A program made the position numbers and the translations under genes. 64,000 nt of DNA, taken from the NCBI RefSeq assembly GCF_900115185.1, contig NZ_FOVN01000003.1, forward strand, positions 148,511 to 212,510, written 5' to 3'. Source of the stretch: Algorimicrobium echini. GTDB taxonomy: Bacteria > Bacteroidota > Bacteroidia > Flavobacteriales > Flavobacteriaceae. The notes beneath the pieces were generated by a model. The model was given only the letters and a program-made list of their open reading frames with translations, was not told where the DNA came from and made no database searches. Positions 8,689 through 17,801 of this stretch are shown here, one piece after another (the first letter of the stretch is position 1; every line of letters begins with the position of its first letter).

Positions 8689-8692
8689 AGGA

Positions 8693-9187
8693 TTACGGAT
8701 TTAAAATGGTTTTTAGCTTGGTTTTAATACGGTTCATTTTTACACGCGCATTCACTTCGCTAATACCCATTGTTTCACTTATTTCTTTGTAATTTTTATC
8801 TTCTAGATATAAAAACACTAAAGCTTTTTCAATATCATTTAACTCTTGAACAGCATTGTATAACAATTTTAGTTGCTGCTCTTCAGTATCGTCATATTCA
8901 ACAGCTTTAATTTTAAATTCAATACTATCAAATTCCTGTGTTTTTATTCGGCGTTTTTTCTTTCTGTAAAGGGTTATAGCTGTATTAAGTGCCACACGAT
9001 ACATCCAAGTACTAAACTTTGAGTCACCACGAAATTTTGGAAATGCTTTCCAAAGTTGTATGGTAATTTCTTGAAATAAATCATTATGCGCATCTTGATT
9101 ATTGGTGTATAGTCTACACACTTTGTGCACAATATTTTGATTCGTTTCTAGCTGTTCAACAAAACTATGTTCTAATGATTGGCTCAA
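8693..9187 (-). CDS. ECF-type RNA polymerase sigma factor
   Basis: A 164-residue sigma-70 family protein. Region 2 (residues ~10-80) includes DLFQEITIQLWKAF and STWMYRVALN; region 4 (~105-160) includes a helix-turn-helix (LEDKNYKEISETMGISEVNARVKM is the recognisable part). It directs RNA polymerase to a dedicated promoter set. It is the first gene of a two-gene operon with a four-helix membrane protein. Confidence 0.9.
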   Translation of the reverse strand: MSQSLEHSFVEQLETNQNIVHKVCRLYTNNQDAHNDLFQEITIQLWKAFPKFRGDSKFSTWMYRVALNTAITLYRKKKRRIKTQEFDSIEFKIKAVEYDDTEEQQLKLLYNAVQELNDIEKALVFLYLEDKNYKEISETMGISEVNARVKMNRIKTKLKTILNP

Positions 9188-9242
9188 ATTATTGGTTTAG
9201 TACTGTATAAGTAGCATAATTATTAAAAAGTTACAGTGTAAA

Positions 9243-9250
9243 CAAATATA
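9243..9250 (-). promoter_or_regulatory. -7 element (TATATTTG) of the ECF sigma operon
   Basis: Plus strand CAAATATA gives an exact TAnnTTTG on the minus strand, 56 bp before the sigma start codon. Confidence 0.45.
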
Positions 9251-9282
9251 TTTGAAAAATAGCCTTTTTGGTAACTATAGTT

Positions 9283-9290
9283 TATCTTTG
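9283..9290 (+). promoter_or_regulatory. -7 element TATCTTTG of the NDH-2 gene
   Basis: Exact TAnnTTTG match with a TTTTTG stretch at 9265-9270 upstream that could act as the -33 element; ATG at 9305. Confidence 0.55.
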
Positions 9291-9304
9291 AAAGGCGTTG
9301 ATAA

Positions 9305-10597
9305 ATGTCTATTTTTATGAATATTCCAAAGTCTAATTTTCCCAGAATTGTAGTAGTTGGTGGTGGTTTTGCAGGTATAAATCTTGTAAAGTCATTAAAA
9401 AATAAACCGGTTCAAGTTGTTCTAATTGACAAAAGAAATTATCATACTTTTCAACCATTGCTTTATCAGGTTTCTAGTTCAGGTTTAGAGCCCGATTCTA
9501 TTGCTTATCCACTTCGGAAAATTATAAAATCTGCAAACAATATTTTTTTTAGATTGGCAGAAGTGAAGGCTATAAATACTCAATCAAATTGTATACAAAC
9601 TTCAATTGGAGAATTAAGTTATGATTATTTGGTATTAGCCACTGGAACCAAAACTAATTTTTTTGGCAATCAAGAAGTGGAAGCTAATAGTATGCCAATG
9701 AAAACGGTACCACAAGCGTTAAATATTAGAAGTTTAATACTTCAGAATTTGGAAAAAGCAACTATAGCTAAAACAGTTGAAGAGCGTCAAGCTTTTTTAA
9801 ACTTTGTAATAGTTGGAGGTGGCCCAACAGGTGTGGAATTAGCTGGTGCAATAGCGGAACTTAAAAATAATATTGTACCAAAAGACTATCAAGATTTGAA
9901 TGCGAATGATATGCATATACATTTGCTAGAAGGGAGTAAGCAGTTATTACCGCCAATGAGCTCTCATGCATCTAAAAAAGCAGCAGATTTTTTAAAGGAT
10001 TTAGGTGTTCATATTCACTGTAATACGTTTGTTAAAAATTATGATGGCAAAAAGGTAGAAACCAATACGGCTTTAGAGTTAGAGTCAGAAACTTTAATTT
10101 GGGCTGCTGGTGTTACGGGAAATCCTGTTAAAGGATTGCCTTCTGAAGTACTTTTTGAAAAGTTAAACCGCTATCGAGTGAATTTGTATAATCAGATTGA
10201 AGATTTCCCAAATATATTTGCACTAGGAGATATTGCATATATGGAAACTGAAGCCTACCCAAAAGGACATCCACAGGTAGCGCAACCTGCTATTCAGCAA
10301 GGTCAGTTATTTGCTAAAAATATCTTGAAATTGATTGCTAATAAGCCCATGAAAGAATTCAAATATAATGATAAAGGTTCTATGGCAACAATAGGTAGGA
10401 ATAAAGCTGTTGTGGATTTAGGTTCGTTAAAATTTTCTGGTTTTTTTGCTTGGTTTGTTTGGATGTTTATTCACCTAATGGCTTTAGTCGGTTTCCGAAA
10501 TAGAGTGGTAGTTTTCTTTAACTGGACGTACAATTATATCAATTTTGATAAAGCTGCCCGTTTAATTATCAGACCTTTTAACAAGTTAAACCATTAG
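9305..10597 (+). CDS. ndh: NAD(P)/FAD-dependent oxidoreductase, type II NADH dehydrogenase-like
   Basis: A 430-residue flavoprotein. The N-terminal FAD-binding motif is VVVGGGFAG with an acidic end of strand 2 (VVLIDKRNYHTFQP); a second dinucleotide motif VIVGGGPTGVELAGA (near 177-191) binds NADH; NIFALGDIAYM is the second FAD motif. A hydrophobic C-terminal segment (~375-410) would anchor it to the inner face of the membrane. NDH-2 passes electrons from NADH to quinone without pumping protons. Met5 (9317) is an alternative start. Confidence 0.9.
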   Translation: MSIFMNIPKSNFPRIVVVGGGFAGINLVKSLKNKPVQVVLIDKRNYHTFQPLLYQVSSSGLEPDSIAYPLRKIIKSANNIFFRLAEVKAINTQSNCIQTSIGELSYDYLVLATGTKTNFFGNQEVEANSMPMKTVPQALNIRSLILQNLEKATIAKTVEERQAFLNFVIVGGGPTGVELAGAIAELKNNIVPKDYQDLNANDMHIHLLEGSKQLLPPMSSHASKKAADFLKDLGVHIHCNTFVKNYDGKKVETNTALELESETLIWAAGVTGNPVKGLPSEVLFEKLNRYRVNLYNQIEDFPNIFALGDIAYMETEAYPKGHPQVAQPAIQQGQLFAKNILKLIANKPMKEFKYNDKGSMATIGRNKAVVDLGSLKFSGFFAWFVWMFIHLMALVGFRNRVVVFFNWTYNYINFDKAARLIIRPFNKLNH

Positions 10598-10658
10598 TTT
10601 ACGTAAAATGTAAAAACCCTTGATTATTAGTGTTTTAATGTTTTATTATAAGAAAAAT

Positions 10659-11324
10659 CTATTGCTCTTTTAAGAGCCCAAATACAATACGCAATTGCGC
10701 AAAAGCATAGGTAAACATAATACTAAAATTTGAATAAGGCAAGGGCTCATAAAACTTATTTAAAGCCAATAAACTGTCTGAAACCATAAATAAAATGGCA
10801 CCTATAAAAACTAACTTATAGCTGCTATTTGATACAGTGCCTTTTCTTAAATAAGCAGTTGTTGCCATGGTTAATATAACTAACATATAAATAATAACAG
10901 GAAGTAACAGATTGCCAAGATTGTTTTTCAAAAGATAAAAGAGTAGCCCACCGTATAGGAGTAGTATAATACTAAAGAAGGTAGGTTTCTTATTAGCATT
11001 TCTTCGCTTTAAAAATACTAAAATGTAAAAAACATGAGCTGTTAAAAAGGCAACCAAACCAAGTGTAAAAAAGTGTTCAGATTGATCTACAAACATCAAT
11101 AAAATATCACCCAATAACGAAAAAACTAAAGCGCTTAACGTGAGCTGTTTTATTTTATTTGGAATAGTTAAACTTCTATTGAAATAGAAAATAACTAGTG
11201 ACAGTAATAGGGCTGGTTTAACAAAATAATGTACGAACGGAAAATATATTCCTGTAAATACTTCTGCAACTAGTATTAGACAAAATAAGATTATGAATAA
11301 TTTTTCAGATTGTGTTAGTATCAT
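10659..11324 (-). CDS. lysoplasmalogenase (YhhN family) membrane protein
   Basis: A 221-residue protein with about eight membrane helices; the motifs LLGDILLMF and GAILFMVSDSLLALNKF are typical of the YhhN/TMEM86 family, whose members hydrolyse the vinyl-ether bond of lysoplasmalogens. The natural substrate in bacteria without plasmalogens is unsettled. It is a single gene, 43 bp downstream of the esterase gene on the same strand. Confidence 0.85.
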   Translation of the reverse strand: MILTQSEKLFIILFCLILVAEVFTGIYFPFVHYFVKPALLLSLVIFYFNRSLTIPNKIKQLTLSALVFSLLGDILLMFVDQSEHFFTLGLVAFLTAHVFYILVFLKRRNANKKPTFFSIILLLYGGLLFYLLKNNLGNLLLPVIIYMLVILTMATTAYLRKGTVSNSSYKLVFIGAILFMVSDSLLALNKFYEPLPYSNFSIMFTYAFAQLRIVFGLLKEQ

Positions 11325-11367
11325 ATTGTAGATGTGCTTAATGGGTTTTAGTAGATTTTTTTTGTGT

Positions 11368-12657
11368 TTAAGGTCTGTCTGCTTTGGCTAATAAAGCATT
11401 TAACTTATCCTTTGAATACCTGTTGCCTTTACCTGTATTTATGGCTTTTTTAAAGGCGATAATTGCTTTATCAATTTCGCCAACTTCAGAATAGAAATCA
11501 CCTAAAGAATCGAAGACGTTGGATTTATTAGGATAATTCTTAACATTAAGCTTGAAAAACACTTCTGCTTTATCAAAAAGTTTACGTCTTAAACACCCAT
11601 AACCAAATTGGTTAACCAATGATTCTGGTGGTAAAACAGTATAACCTAATTTTGAAGATACAATTTCGTAATGATCTGTTAGTGTTTTAATAAGTGTTGT
11701 TTCATTAATTTTAGGATTAATAATTAAAGGAATGTATGTCTTATCCAAATCGTACCACAAAAAAATATAACGCAGTGCATCATAAGTCGCAATTAGTGGC
11801 AAACTGCTATGACCTTCATTTGGGTAATACTGGTATTTAAATTCAAGTTCGGAAGTAGATTTTGGAACAACTTGAGTTGAAAATTCTAATATATCTCTAA
11901 TATGTTGTGTTTGCTTAGAGGTATCTTGAACTACATTTTTTAATGTCATATTAGTTGTCATTGTATTAGCAATAGCTACATACAAGGTTTCGTTAGACAA
12001 TTTTTTATTGTTTAATATCATTTTGGCTTCCTGCAGTGTAGCAGAATCAGACCACCATAAGCTAGGGTCTAAAGCTATATAACTATTGAAAATTTCTGGG
12101 CGTTTTAGCATGGTATTAATAACAGTTAAACCACCTAGTGAATGACCAATAAAAAGTCTGTAAGGTTTAGTTGGGTAGGTTTTATCAATGAAAGGGATTA
12201 ATTCTTTTTGCATAAATGCCATGAATGTTTCTCCTCCTCCAGACGTATTTGGACCGTTTTCTTTATTACCATGTTTGGGTGTTAAGTCTCTTAATCTGTC
12301 AGTATTTAGAATGCCAACAACAATCAATTTAGGTATAATGGAGTTATTTTTACTACTTAAAGCCTCAATCATACCAACTACTGATTTAAAATGCGTATTT
12401 CCATCAAGAAGATAAACTACAGGGTAAGCTTCTTCAGAATCAGAATAAGCTTCTGGGATATGTATCCAAATTGTTCTTTTTTCGTTTAATATTGAAGAGT
12501 GTATAGTTTGAGTAAAGCCAATGTTTAATATACCTTCTTGTGTTGTTTGCGACACACTATTATTAGGAATTATAAATACTAAAAAACATATTAAAGCTAT
12601 AAGCTGTTGAGGTTCATGTGGGAATTTAATAAGTATTTTCATAAGACTGATAATCAT
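11368..12657 (-). CDS. secreted alpha/beta hydrolase (IroE/esterase D type) with C-terminal TPR
   Basis: A 429-residue protein with an N-terminal hydrophobic export signal, an esterase-D-like alpha/beta hydrolase domain (about 50-300) with nucleophile motif GHSLGG and a likely catalytic His in NEGHSSLP, and a C-terminal tetratricopeptide-like pair (ANPNKSN-type helices at ~360-425). Relatives hydrolyse siderophore esters or short acyl esters. The start is ambiguous: Met6 (12642) would give a shorter n-region. Confidence 0.85.
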   Translation of the reverse strand: MIISLMKILIKFPHEPQQLIALICFLVFIIPNNSVSQTTQEGILNIGFTQTIHSSILNEKRTIWIHIPEAYSDSEEAYPVVYLLDGNTHFKSVVGMIEALSSKNNSIIPKLIVVGILNTDRLRDLTPKHGNKENGPNTSGGGETFMAFMQKELIPFIDKTYPTKPYRLFIGHSLGGLTVINTMLKRPEIFNSYIALDPSLWWSDSATLQEAKMILNNKKLSNETLYVAIANTMTTNMTLKNVVQDTSKQTQHIRDILEFSTQVVPKSTSELEFKYQYYPNEGHSSLPLIATYDALRYIFLWYDLDKTYIPLIINPKINETTLIKTLTDHYEIVSSKLGYTVLPPESLVNQFGYGCLRRKLFDKAEVFFKLNVKNYPNKSNVFDSLGDFYSEVGEIDKAIIAFKKAINTGKGNRYSKDKLNALLAKADRP

Positions 12658-12722
12658 ATCCTCTAAAATAGTATTTAATTTTTTAGTAGAGTCTGAATTT
12701 TACATTTCAGTCATTAAATTAT

Positions 12723-12732
12723 ACAGTTGGGT
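12723..12732 (+). promoter_or_regulatory. LytTR-like box ACAGTTGGGT upstream of the TonB receptor
   Basis: This 10-mer is identical to one at 15027-15036, and in both promoters it starts exactly 42 bp before an AATATTTG element. It resembles the ACAGTTNNG half-site known for AgrA/LytTR regulators. A LytTR regulator is encoded at 17802. Confidence 0.5.
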
Positions 12733-12764
12733 AGGTATCTTTTTTCATAGTTATAACATACCGT

Positions 12765-12772
12765 AATATTTG
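12765..12772 (+). promoter_or_regulatory. -7-like element AATATTTG of the TonB receptor gene
   Basis: Seven of eight positions match TAnnTTTG. The predicted transcript start near 12777 leaves 6 nt to the first ATG (12784) but 22 nt to the second (12799). Confidence 0.45.
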
Positions 12773-12798
12773 TTATTTCAATAATGAAAACAACTACT

Positions 12799-14952
12799 AT
12801 GAAAACCTTATGTATTATTATTCTCACACTAATTCCCTTTTCTACTTTTTCTCAAATTGAAATAACAGGTGTTGTCCTAGATTCTAAAAACCATCCTGTT
12901 GAAGGTGCCAATATATATATTGAAGGCAGTTACGATGGTGCCACGTCAACAGAAACTGGAGCATTTAAATTTCAAACTTCTGAAACAGGAATACAAACTT
13001 TAATCGTGTCATTTCTTTCTTTTGAAACATATCAACAAACAGCTGATATAACCGCTTTTTCAAATATGACTATTAAACTACGCGAAAATGTAAATGCTTT
13101 AGATGCAGTTGTTATTTCAGCGGGTACCTTTGAAGCAGGCGATGCTAGTAAAATTTCTGTTTTAAAACCATTGGATGTGGTAACAACAGCAAGTGCATTG
13201 GGTGATTATGTTGGTGCTATACAAACATTGCCAGGCACAACGACTGTTGCTGAAGATGGACGGTTATTTGTGCGTGGTGGTGATGCTGGTGAAACGCAAA
13301 TATTTATTGACGGTATTCGGGTGTTTACCCCATATACACCTACAACAAATAACATTCCTACTCGCGGTAGGTATTCGCCATTCCTTTTTGATGGTATTTC
13401 ATTTTCAACGGGTGGTTATTCTGCTGAATTTGGTCAAGCTTTATCCAGTGTGCTGCTTTTGAATACTATAAACGAACCAGATCAAAATAAAACTGATATT
13501 GGAATTATGAGTGTTGGTGGTTCTTTAGGTCATACCAAAAAATGGGAAAAGCGCTCTTTAAGTGTTAACGGATCATACATTAATTTGGCGCCATATGTTG
13601 CTTTGTTTCCTGATAGAAATGATTGGGAAAGGCCATTTAATGGTGGTTCAGGAGAGGCAGTTTTTAGACAGAAGTTTAATTCAGGTTTGCTTAAATTATA
13701 TACTGCTTTTGAGTCTGGTGGGTTTGCTGTTACTCAAGAAGATATTAATGTGCCTGAAGGCGTTTACTTTAAATTAAAAAACAATAATCTTTACTTCAAT
13801 GGCTCTTACCGAGGCATGCTGACAGACAATTGGTCTATTTTTGGAGGTTTGAGTTATACACACGCTAAAAATAAATTTAAAAGATTATCAGATAATATTA
13901 TTGATGCTGAAAATGCTATACACGCTAAATTTAAATTAAAAAGACGCTTTAACAATAGGTTGAAAGTCCAGGCAGGCGCAGAATATTTTTCTACCGATTT
14001 TAACGAACAGTTTGAAAGTTTCATGTCGGAGAGGCTATCTTATGGATTTAAAAATAATATTTCAGCAGTTTTTACGGAAGCTGATGTTGTTTTTTCAAAA
14101 AAATTCGCTTTAAAAGGAGGAGTCAGGTTTGAATACAGTGAATTATTTAAACAAAGTACGGTATCACCTCGTTTGTCATTAGCCTATAAAACCTCTAACA
14201 ATAGTCAGGTGTCATTGGCTTATGGTCATTTTTATCAGAATCCCGATAATAACATCTTGAAGTTTAATCAAGATTTAAATGCTCAGAAAACAACACATTA
14301 CATATTAAACTATCAGCTAAATAGAGATGGACAAATTTTTAGAGCTGAAGCATTTTATAAAGACTATAAAAGCTTGGTAAAATATGATACAGAGTTTGCA
14401 GATTTTACAAGTAATTATAATAATCAAGGATTTGCATACGCTCAAGGGATTGATTTATTTTGGCGTGATAATAGTAGTGTTAAAAATATTGATTATTGGA
14501 TAAGTTATAGTTTTCTGGATAGTGAGCGCAATTATTTAAACTATCCGGAAGCCGCCACACCAAATTTTGCAAATACGCACAACTTGTCTATTGTGGGGAA
14601 ATATTGGATTGAAAAATGGAAAAGTCAAGTAGGAGTGAGTTATAATTTTGCATCTGGACGTACTTACACTGACCCAAACCGTGATGGTTTTTTAAATCTG
14701 AAAACCAAAAGCTTTAACAACTTAAGTCTAAATTGGGCTTATTTAGTAACGCCACAAAAAATACTATATCTATCTGTAAATAATGTCTTGGGTTTTAATA
14801 ATATAAATGGCTATCAATATGCTAATATACCAGATGCCAACGGAAACTTTACCAGTCGTGCTTTAAAACCTGCTGCAGATCAGTTTTTCTTTATTGGATT
14901 TTTCTGGACTATAAGTGAAAAAGGTACGGATAATCAATTAAATAATTTATAA
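12799..14952 (+). CDS. TonB-dependent receptor with carboxypeptidase-regulatory-like domain
   Basis: A 717-residue outer-membrane receptor: signal peptide ending FSTFSQ, a CarboxypepD_reg-like domain (ITGVVLDSKNHPVEGANIY), a plug (VRGGDAGETQIFIDGIRV) and a beta-barrel to the C-terminus (ending FFWTISEKG...). The substrate is unknown. An upstream Met (12784) adds MKTTT; I prefer 12799 because it gives the same 22-nt leader as the sister promoter at 15027. It precedes a TPR-like gene and a LytS/LytTR system that probably controls both. Confidence 0.88.
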   Translation: MKTLCIIILTLIPFSTFSQIEITGVVLDSKNHPVEGANIYIEGSYDGATSTETGAFKFQTSETGIQTLIVSFLSFETYQQTADITAFSNMTIKLRENVNALDAVVISAGTFEAGDASKISVLKPLDVVTTASALGDYVGAIQTLPGTTTVAEDGRLFVRGGDAGETQIFIDGIRVFTPYTPTTNNIPTRGRYSPFLFDGISFSTGGYSAEFGQALSSVLLLNTINEPDQNKTDIGIMSVGGSLGHTKKWEKRSLSVNGSYINLAPYVALFPDRNDWERPFNGGSGEAVFRQKFNSGLLKLYTAFESGGFAVTQEDINVPEGVYFKLKNNNLYFNGSYRGMLTDNWSIFGGLSYTHAKNKFKRLSDNIIDAENAIHAKFKLKRRFNNRLKVQAGAEYFSTDFNEQFESFMSERLSYGFKNNISAVFTEADVVFSKKFALKGGVRFEYSELFKQSTVSPRLSLAYKTSNNSQVSLAYGHFYQNPDNNILKFNQDLNAQKTTHYILNYQLNRDGQIFRAEAFYKDYKSLVKYDTEFADFTSNYNNQGFAYAQGIDLFWRDNSSVKNIDYWISYSFLDSERNYLNYPEAATPNFANTHNLSIVGKYWIEKWKSQVGVSYNFASGRTYTDPNRDGFLNLKTKSFNNLSLNWAYLVTPQKILYLSVNNVLGFNNINGYQYANIPDANGNFTSRALKPAADQFFFIGFFWTISEKGTDNQLNNL

Positions 14953-15026
14953 CCTATAAATCTCTTTAATACGGCATCTTGTTTTGTTACAAAGGTAATT
15001 AAATCACAACTCATCCATAAAAACTA

Positions 15027-15036
15027 ACAGTTGGGT
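15027..15036 (+). promoter_or_regulatory. LytTR-like box ACAGTTGGGT upstream of the TPR-like gene
   Basis: Identical in sequence and in distance to the -7-like element (42 bp) to the box at 12723-12732. A second half-site is not clear: a partial GTTAAG lies at 15049. Confidence 0.5.
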
Positions 15037-15068
15037 CGTTTGGTTTTTGTTAAGCTGTATTTCTATTG

Positions 15069-15076
15069 AATATTTG
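15069..15076 (+). promoter_or_regulatory. -7-like element AATATTTG of the TPR-like/LytS operon
   Basis: Seven of eight positions match TAnnTTTG; predicted transcript start near 15081, 22 nt before the ATG. Confidence 0.45.
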
Positions 15077-15102
15077 TACCATCAAATAAAAACAATAATA
15101 TT

Positions 15103-15723
15103 ATGAAATCATTAGTAATCGCTTTAATTTGTTGTCTTGGATTTACTAGTCAGGGGCAAAATAATTTTGAAAAAGGTATGGCTAAAGCCTTTAATTTATG
15201 GCAGTCTGGAAATATGGGTGCTGCAGAGCAACTATTTGAGCGTATAGCAGATGCCGAAACAGAAGAATGGTTGCCAAGTTACTATGTTGCGCAAATAAAT
15301 AGTATAAAAAGTTGGGCAGAAAAAGACGCTCAAACCCTAAATGCGCAATTAAATAAAGCTCAAAATTATTTAGACCTAGCCAAAGCTATTGAGCCTAATA
15401 ACCCTGAAATATTTGTTATGCAAGCACATATCTATACCAATTGGGTAGTTTTTGATGGTGCTACCTACGGAATGAAATACAGTACTAAAATAAATGACCT
15501 GTATAATAGCGCTTATAAATTAGCTCCAAACAATCCGAGAGTTGTTTATAATAAAGCAGAGTGGGACATGGGAACTGCCAAGTTTTTTGGTAAGGATACC
15601 AAGCCGTTCTGTAAAGATTTTGCTAAAGCCATAGAACTTTTTGCTACCTTTAAACCAGCATCAGATTTTCACCCTAATTGGGGAAAGGAGCGTGCATTAC
15701 AAGTGTTAGCTGACTGTAAATAA
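15103..15723 (+). CDS. secreted TPR-like protein of unknown function
   Basis: A 206-residue protein with a signal peptide (cleavage after TSQGQ near residue 20) and helical repeats of TPR type (NPEIFVMQAHIYTNW and APNNPRVVYNKAEW are typical turns). It should lie in the periplasm. It is the likely first gene of the operon with the LytS-type kinase, 27 bp downstream, and shares its promoter architecture with the TonB receptor before it, so the three may handle one signal or substrate. Confidence 0.75.
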   Translation: MKSLVIALICCLGFTSQGQNNFEKGMAKAFNLWQSGNMGAAEQLFERIADAETEEWLPSYYVAQINSIKSWAEKDAQTLNAQLNKAQNYLDLAKAIEPNNPEIFVMQAHIYTNWVVFDGATYGMKYSTKINDLYNSAYKLAPNNPRVVYNKAEWDMGTAKFFGKDTKPFCKDFAKAIELFATFKPASDFHPNWGKERALQVLADCK

Positions 15724-15750
15724 TCTACAAAATTAACAATCTTTAGAACC

Positions 15751-17082
15751 ATGAATAGATTAATTAAAAATATTGTACTTACTATTGGTATTGGTGTTTT
15801 GGTTTTCTTAATAGGAAATGCACTATCTCGTGGTTTTGAATTTGATAGTTTTAACGATTTTCTAATAAACTTCATGTTCTATCAATTATATGCATTTATT
15901 CTTGGGTTTTCAAATATGTATTTTTTTGGTTATCTGGGAAGACTTAATTGGAAAGAAGATGAAAGTATTAAACGAATTATAATTGGCATTTTAGGTTCGG
16001 TACTCATTACATTATTTGGGTTATTTCTTTTACATATGTTCGAGGCCCTAGTGTTAGAGAATAAAAGTTTTGAAACCTTTATTGCAAACGAATCTTATAG
16101 GAGTTATACCTTTGGACTATGGATTACATTAACTATTGTAATTTCGTTTCATGCGGTTTATTTCTACAAACAAACTCAAGAGAAAAAGGTCAAAGAATCT
16201 CAAATTGTTGCCCAAACACAAACAGCTAAATTTGATGCGCTTAAAAATCAATTAGATCCACATTTTCTTTTTAATAGTTTGAACGTATTATCCAGTTTAA
16301 TTGAAGAAAACCCTGAAAATGCCCAACAGTTTACCACGTCTTTATCAAAAATATATCGTTATGTTTTGGAGCAGAAAAATAAAGATTTAGTTTCTGTAGA
16401 TGATGAATTGGAGTTTGCTAGAACCTATATGATGCTGTTAAAAATGCGTTTTGAAGACAGCATTGTATTTGATATTCCCAATCAAGCTTCCAACCCAGAA
16501 AGTAAAGTTGTGCCACTAGCACTTCAGCTTTTGTTGGAAAATGCAGTTAAGCATAATATGGTAACTTCTAATAAACCCTTACACATAAAAATATATGAAG
16601 AAGAAGGTTATTTGGTTGTCGAGAATAATTTGCAAACCAAACAAGTATTAAAAAAGAGCAGTGGCGTGGGATTAAGTAATATCACCGAGCGCTACTCATT
16701 ATTAACAATTAAAAAAGTATCTATTAATCAAGAAGCAACGGTTTTTAAAGTGTCAATTCCAATGCTCACGAAACAAATTACAATTATGGAACCACAACAA
16801 ATTACAAACAAAGAAGAAGCCTATTATCGTGCTAAAAAACAAGTAGAAGAAATAAAAGGTTTTTATGGGAATCTTATTTCTTATTGTGTTGTTATACCTT
16901 TTTTAATTTTTTTAAATTATAAAACATCTTGGGGATTTCAATGGTTTTGGTTTCCCATGCTAGGATGGGGAATGGGTATTATATTTCATGCCTTTGCAGT
17001 GTTTGGTTATGGAAAGAAATGGGAGGAGCGAAAAATACAAGAAATTTTAAACAAAGAATCTAACCAAAAAAAATGGAACTAA
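15751..17082 (+). CDS. LytS-type sensor histidine kinase with C-terminal 2TM domain
   Basis: A 443-residue membrane kinase. Four membrane helices (~1-150) are followed by a coiled linker, a His_kinase region with the phospho-acceptor motif DPHFLFNSLN (His near 171), an ATPase part with LLLENAVKHN and SGVGLSN, and then, after residue ~350, a 2TM domain (VEEIKGFYGNL ... GKKWEERKIQEI) also found in the two next proteins. It should phosphorylate the LytTR regulator at 17802. Confidence 0.9.
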   Translation: MNRLIKNIVLTIGIGVLVFLIGNALSRGFEFDSFNDFLINFMFYQLYAFILGFSNMYFFGYLGRLNWKEDESIKRIIIGILGSVLITLFGLFLLHMFEALVLENKSFETFIANESYRSYTFGLWITLTIVISFHAVYFYKQTQEKKVKESQIVAQTQTAKFDALKNQLDPHFLFNSLNVLSSLIEENPENAQQFTTSLSKIYRYVLEQKNKDLVSVDDELEFARTYMMLLKMRFEDSIVFDIPNQASNPESKVVPLALQLLLENAVKHNMVTSNKPLHIKIYEEEGYLVVENNLQTKQVLKKSSGVGLSNITERYSLLTIKKVSINQEATVFKVSIPMLTKQITIMEPQQITNKEEAYYRAKKQVEEIKGFYGNLISYCVVIPFLIFLNYKTSWGFQWFWFPMLGWGMGIIFHAFAVFGYGKKWEERKIQEILNKESNQKKWN

Positions 17083-17399
17083 TGAGAAATGATTTTAATT
17101 TTGAAATGCAAGATCGGATGGATCGTGCTAAAGCAGAAGTAAAAAAAATAAAGGGTTTTTATTCACATGTCTTGGTTTATGTGGTTATAAATTTGATGAT
17201 TGTAGTCATTAATATTCAAGATTTAGAACCTGGCGAGAGCTACTTTCAATTCCAGAATTTTTTCACATTAACATTTTGGGGACTTGGATTACTAGTTCAT
17301 GGCTTATCAGTATTCTTACCAAATTGGGTTTTGGGTAAAAACTGGGAAGAACGGAAAATAAAAAAATTTATGGAACAGGATAAATACCGTTCTAAATAA
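17082..17399 (+). CDS. 2TM domain-containing protein (first free copy)
   Basis: A 105-residue protein consisting of one 2TM domain: an amphipathic start (AKAEVKKIKGFYSH), two membrane helices and the end motif LGKNWEERKIKKFM. The ATG at 17082 overlaps the kinase stop in a TAATG; an ATG at 17073 is also open. The domain is homologous to the kinase C-terminus and to the next protein. Role unknown; a part in kinase signalling is inferred from linkage. Confidence 0.82.
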   Translation: MRNDFNFEMQDRMDRAKAEVKKIKGFYSHVLVYVVINLMIVVINIQDLEPGESYFQFQNFFTLTFWGLGLLVHGLSVFLPNWVLGKNWEERKIKKFMEQDKYRSK

Positions 17400-17435
17400 A
17401 AAAAATCTATAGAACTAAAATAAAGAAACAGTAGT

Positions 17436-17765
17436 ATGAAACGAGATACTCTACATAATTATTTAAGGTTAAAAGCAGAAAATAAAGTTAAAAGACTGAA
17501 AGGGTTCTACTTTCATCTCTTATTGTATTTGATGGTGAATTTGGTTTGGTTTTGCGTTTTATTATTTTCAAATCATTTGTCAACTTATTATGAATACGGA
17601 TTTTGGGGAATGGGATATGGACATGTGTCTACAGCGGTTATTTGGGGTGTTATTTTGGTTGTTCATTATTTACTTATTTCAGGTATCAACTTGTCATTTT
17701 CAAAAAAATGGGAAGAACGAAAAATCCAAGAGTTTCTTGGAAAGGAAAAACAATATTGGGAATAG
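17436..17765 (+). CDS. 2TM domain-containing protein (second free copy)
   Basis: A 109-residue protein with the same layout as the preceding one: KVKRLKGFYFHL, two membrane helices, and FSKKWEERKIQEFLG at the end. It lies 36 bp after the first copy and 36 bp before the response regulator, inside the lytS-lytR operon. No catalytic residues are evident. Confidence 0.82.
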   Translation: MKRDTLHNYLRLKAENKVKRLKGFYFHLLLYLMVNLVWFCVLLFSNHLSTYYEYGFWGMGYGHVSTAVIWGVILVVHYLLISGINLSFSKKWEERKIQEFLGKEKQYWE

Positions 17766-17801
17766 CATTAAAAATTATTTTTAATAAAAGAAAATACACA
17801 A

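Noticed and set aside
13193-13777. Open frames in another frame within the TonB receptor gene at 12.8-15 kb
   Set aside because: Translations are low-complexity hydrophobic strings; the receptor frame is intact and complete.
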